Assembly (NCBI GenBank): GCA_030604285.1 | Contig: JAUVWD010000036.1 | Span: forward strand, 1 to 7,207 | Origin: Chloroflexota bacterium | GTDB lineage: Bacteria; Chloroflexota; Dehalococcoidia; GIF9; AB-539-J10 | DNA length: 7,207 bases | Direction: 5' to 3' | Shown here: positions 5,673-7,207 of the stretch, one piece after another | How positions within the stretch are numbered: the stretch's first letter is position 1 | How the letters are laid out: each line of letters opens with the position of its first letter | Translations under genes and position numbers: made by a program | Notes under the pieces: model-generated | The model's database searches: none | What the model was told of the DNA's origin: nothing | Seen by the model: only the letters and a program-made list of their open reading frames with translations

Positions 5673-7166
5673 TTACTGCTTTAGAACATCTATGATTTCG
5701 GGCTTTAGATCGCTAAACTGGAAGAGCCAATCAATTCTCTCTCGCTTCAATTGCTGTGAGACTTCAGTTGCCTTCTCTTTTGGATAAAAGTTCTCAGGCC
5801 TGAAGTGCTCCAGATTTACCCCGGGAATGCTCACAGGAACATCATATCCCCAGAAGCTGTCTCTCTCCCAGGTAACCTCATCTCTGACAATCATCTCCAT
5901 TATCTTCACAGTATCCGTGATTTGAATTTTCTGCCCCCTCTCCAATCCTCCTATGCATCCTGTGTTTAAGATGAAGCACTGAATATCAGGGTTTCTCCTT
6001 AGGAAATTGAGAAACATGTTGCGTTCTTCGCATGCCGAACCTATGATGAAGGGGTTGGTCCCTACTACTCTAACTGATTTGCCGGCTTCAGAGGGATCGC
6101 CTGCGGAAGTCTCAACCGATTCTCCCAGCATGAAAGCTGCTGCTCCCCATTCGGGGGTAAGCCGAGCAACGGGAGGTTGTACATCACACCTCCTAGTAAT
6201 GAAGAAAACAAAGTCCAGTTTATCCATATCAATCTCTTCATCAGTGTAAGCAATGTCGCTTCTCTTCACCATGGCGCGCCCGTTAGATGTTATGCTAGAA
6301 TCGAGGAAGTCAACCTCGCCATCAGCCCTTACCTTCACATTCTCCAGAATAGCTCGACGACTTATAGCAGCGGCATAAAGTAGCGGCTGGTTTCTAGCCT
6401 CTAAACCATCTGTCTTTATGTAGAAGGAATCCTCAGTCCCTATACACTTGCCATCCGGCTCCAGTATAGTTACATCGTCCTGCCTAATAGCCACTTCTTC
6501 AGGGAACCTCAACCAGTGTGAGTGTCCCGATAGAGTAGTCTTACCTGTGCCGCTGAGTCCGAAGAGGAGACATCCAAAATCACGAAGCTTGCCATTTCGA
6601 TAGACTCGAATAACCTTGCTTGCGGCGTGTAACCCTAAGCAATTTCTCTTTTTGGCCCAATACATCATCTGGCGAAGCATACTCTTCTTGATCTCGCCTT
6701 TGTAGTCGCTTTTCAAAGCGATGGTGAAGCCTCTTTCTGGAAAGATTAGAACCCTCTTCTCTTCCCACTCAGGAATGGAGATAGTAACTGAATCAGGTTC
6801 CTTTCCTTCAGAAGGGAAAAGAGTGTTACCCCACATAAAGGGAAGCCTTGCATACTCAGCGCTTACGTACAGCCTGCAGTTAGTCTTGAATTCGGGAGAG
6901 GTACACATTACGCGATCTAGCTTGATCATTTTCTTGCTTTTAACATAATCCTGAACTTCGCGGAGAATCTGTTTCTCCTCCCAGTTTAGTTCCTGTTCTA
7001 CATAAACCTGAGTGAATTTGGCGATCCTGCTCTTTACCTTAGTGAAGACAGCGAGATTGCCAAAGCTGGTCATGACTCCACCTCCTTCAAGAGCCCACCC
7101 TCGAAGCTCCTTATCTGAAGGGTTGTCAATGATCTCCTTAGGCTTGAATTCGTCGGAAATCCCCAC
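5673..7166 (-). CDS. pckA: Phosphoenolpyruvate carboxykinase, ATP type
   Basis: This 497-residue cytoplasmic enzyme interconverts oxaloacetate plus ATP with phosphoenolpyruvate, CO2 and ADP, in gluconeogenesis or, in some anaerobes, in the carboxylating direction. The kinase P-loop is FGLSGTGKTTLS (202-213). Compared with the E. coli enzyme, SDYKGEIKK supplies Tyr155 and Lys161, and GLHAAS supplies His180 with the same 19-residue spacing as the metal-binding Lys213/His232 pair. RQDD (Asp230/231) follows, and PPVARLT supplies substrate Arg335. The usual RSPKDK substrate loop near the N-terminus is not conserved; KSRIAK (45-50) occupies its place, so the protein is a divergent member. The start is GTG 7166, with AGGGG (7174-7178) upstream. 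The frame stays open to the window edge and a longer N-terminus cannot be excluded. No terminator is visible after the TAA stop. Confidence 0.94.
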   Translation of the reverse strand: MGISDEFKPKEIIDNPSDKELRGWALEGGGVMTSFGNLAVFTKVKSRIAKFTQVYVEQELNWEEKQILREVQDYVKSKKMIKLDRVMCTSPEFKTNCRLYVSAEYARLPFMWGNTLFPSEGKEPDSVTISIPEWEEKRVLIFPERGFTIALKSDYKGEIKKSMLRQMMYWAKKRNCLGLHAASKVIRVYRNGKLRDFGCLLFGLSGTGKTTLSGHSHWLRFPEEVAIRQDDVTILEPDGKCIGTEDSFYIKTDGLEARNQPLLYAAAISRRAILENVKVRADGEVDFLDSSITSNGRAMVKRSDIAYTDEEIDMDKLDFVFFITRRCDVQPPVARLTPEWGAAAFMLGESVETSAGDPSEAGKSVRVVGTNPFIIGSACEERNMFLNFLRRNPDIQCFILNTGCIGGLERGQKIQITDTVKIMEMIVRDEVTWERDSFWGYDVPVSIPGVNLEHFRPENFYPKEKATEVSQQLKRERIDWLFQFSDLKPEIIDVLKQ

Positions 7167-7207
7167 TTTAGTACCCCTGTGAATTTGCGAGTTGTCGCGC
7201 TGGCTTG

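Overview
All genes in this window lie on the minus strand, so the window reads biologically from right to left. It holds eight genes in three blocks. From the right: (1) an ATP-type phosphoenolpyruvate carboxykinase (pckA); (2) a tightly packed housekeeping run of a DksA/TraR-type zinc-finger protein, prolipoprotein signal peptidase (lspA), an RluA/RluD-family pseudouridine synthase, an unrecognised 92-residue coiled-coil protein and glutamyl-tRNA synthetase (gltX), with three of the four junctions overlapping; (3) at the left, two consecutive subunits of the benzoyl-CoA reductase / 2-hydroxyacyl-CoA dehydratase iron-sulfur family, the second cut off by the window edge.

The most unusual item is in block 3. 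The first dehydratase-family gene looks like a 390-codon open frame starting at 1737, but the same frame continues upstream past two adjacent stop codons, TGA then TAG, at 1762-1767. Beyond them is a 45-codon segment with its own ATG at 1902 and a strong ribosome binding site. Together they make a 445-codon gene, a normal length for the family, so the 390-codon frame is very likely the 3' part of a gene interrupted by two tandem in-frame stops. Whether this is a recent pseudogene, a sequence error, recoding or a split but working gene cannot be settled from the sequence alone.

The organism is probably a strictly anaerobic bacterium of middling G+C content, because class I benzoyl-CoA reductase / 2-hydroxyacyl-CoA dehydratase enzymes are oxygen-sensitive and typical of anaerobes. 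Dehalococcoidia-type Chloroflexota or a syntrophic, clostridial or deltaproteobacterial lineage would fit. This placement is inference. GTG or TTG starts are used by four of the eight genes. Stop codons of the seven genes with a visible 3' end are TAA (four) and TAG (three), with no terminal TGA.

Functionally, pckA links oxaloacetate and phosphoenolpyruvate in central carbon metabolism. The middle block serves lipoprotein maturation, rRNA modification and tRNA charging. The left block would act on an aromatic or 2-hydroxyacyl CoA thioester and needs an ATP-dependent activator that is not in the window. No RNA genes, insertion sequences, CRISPR arrays or convincing terminators were seen.
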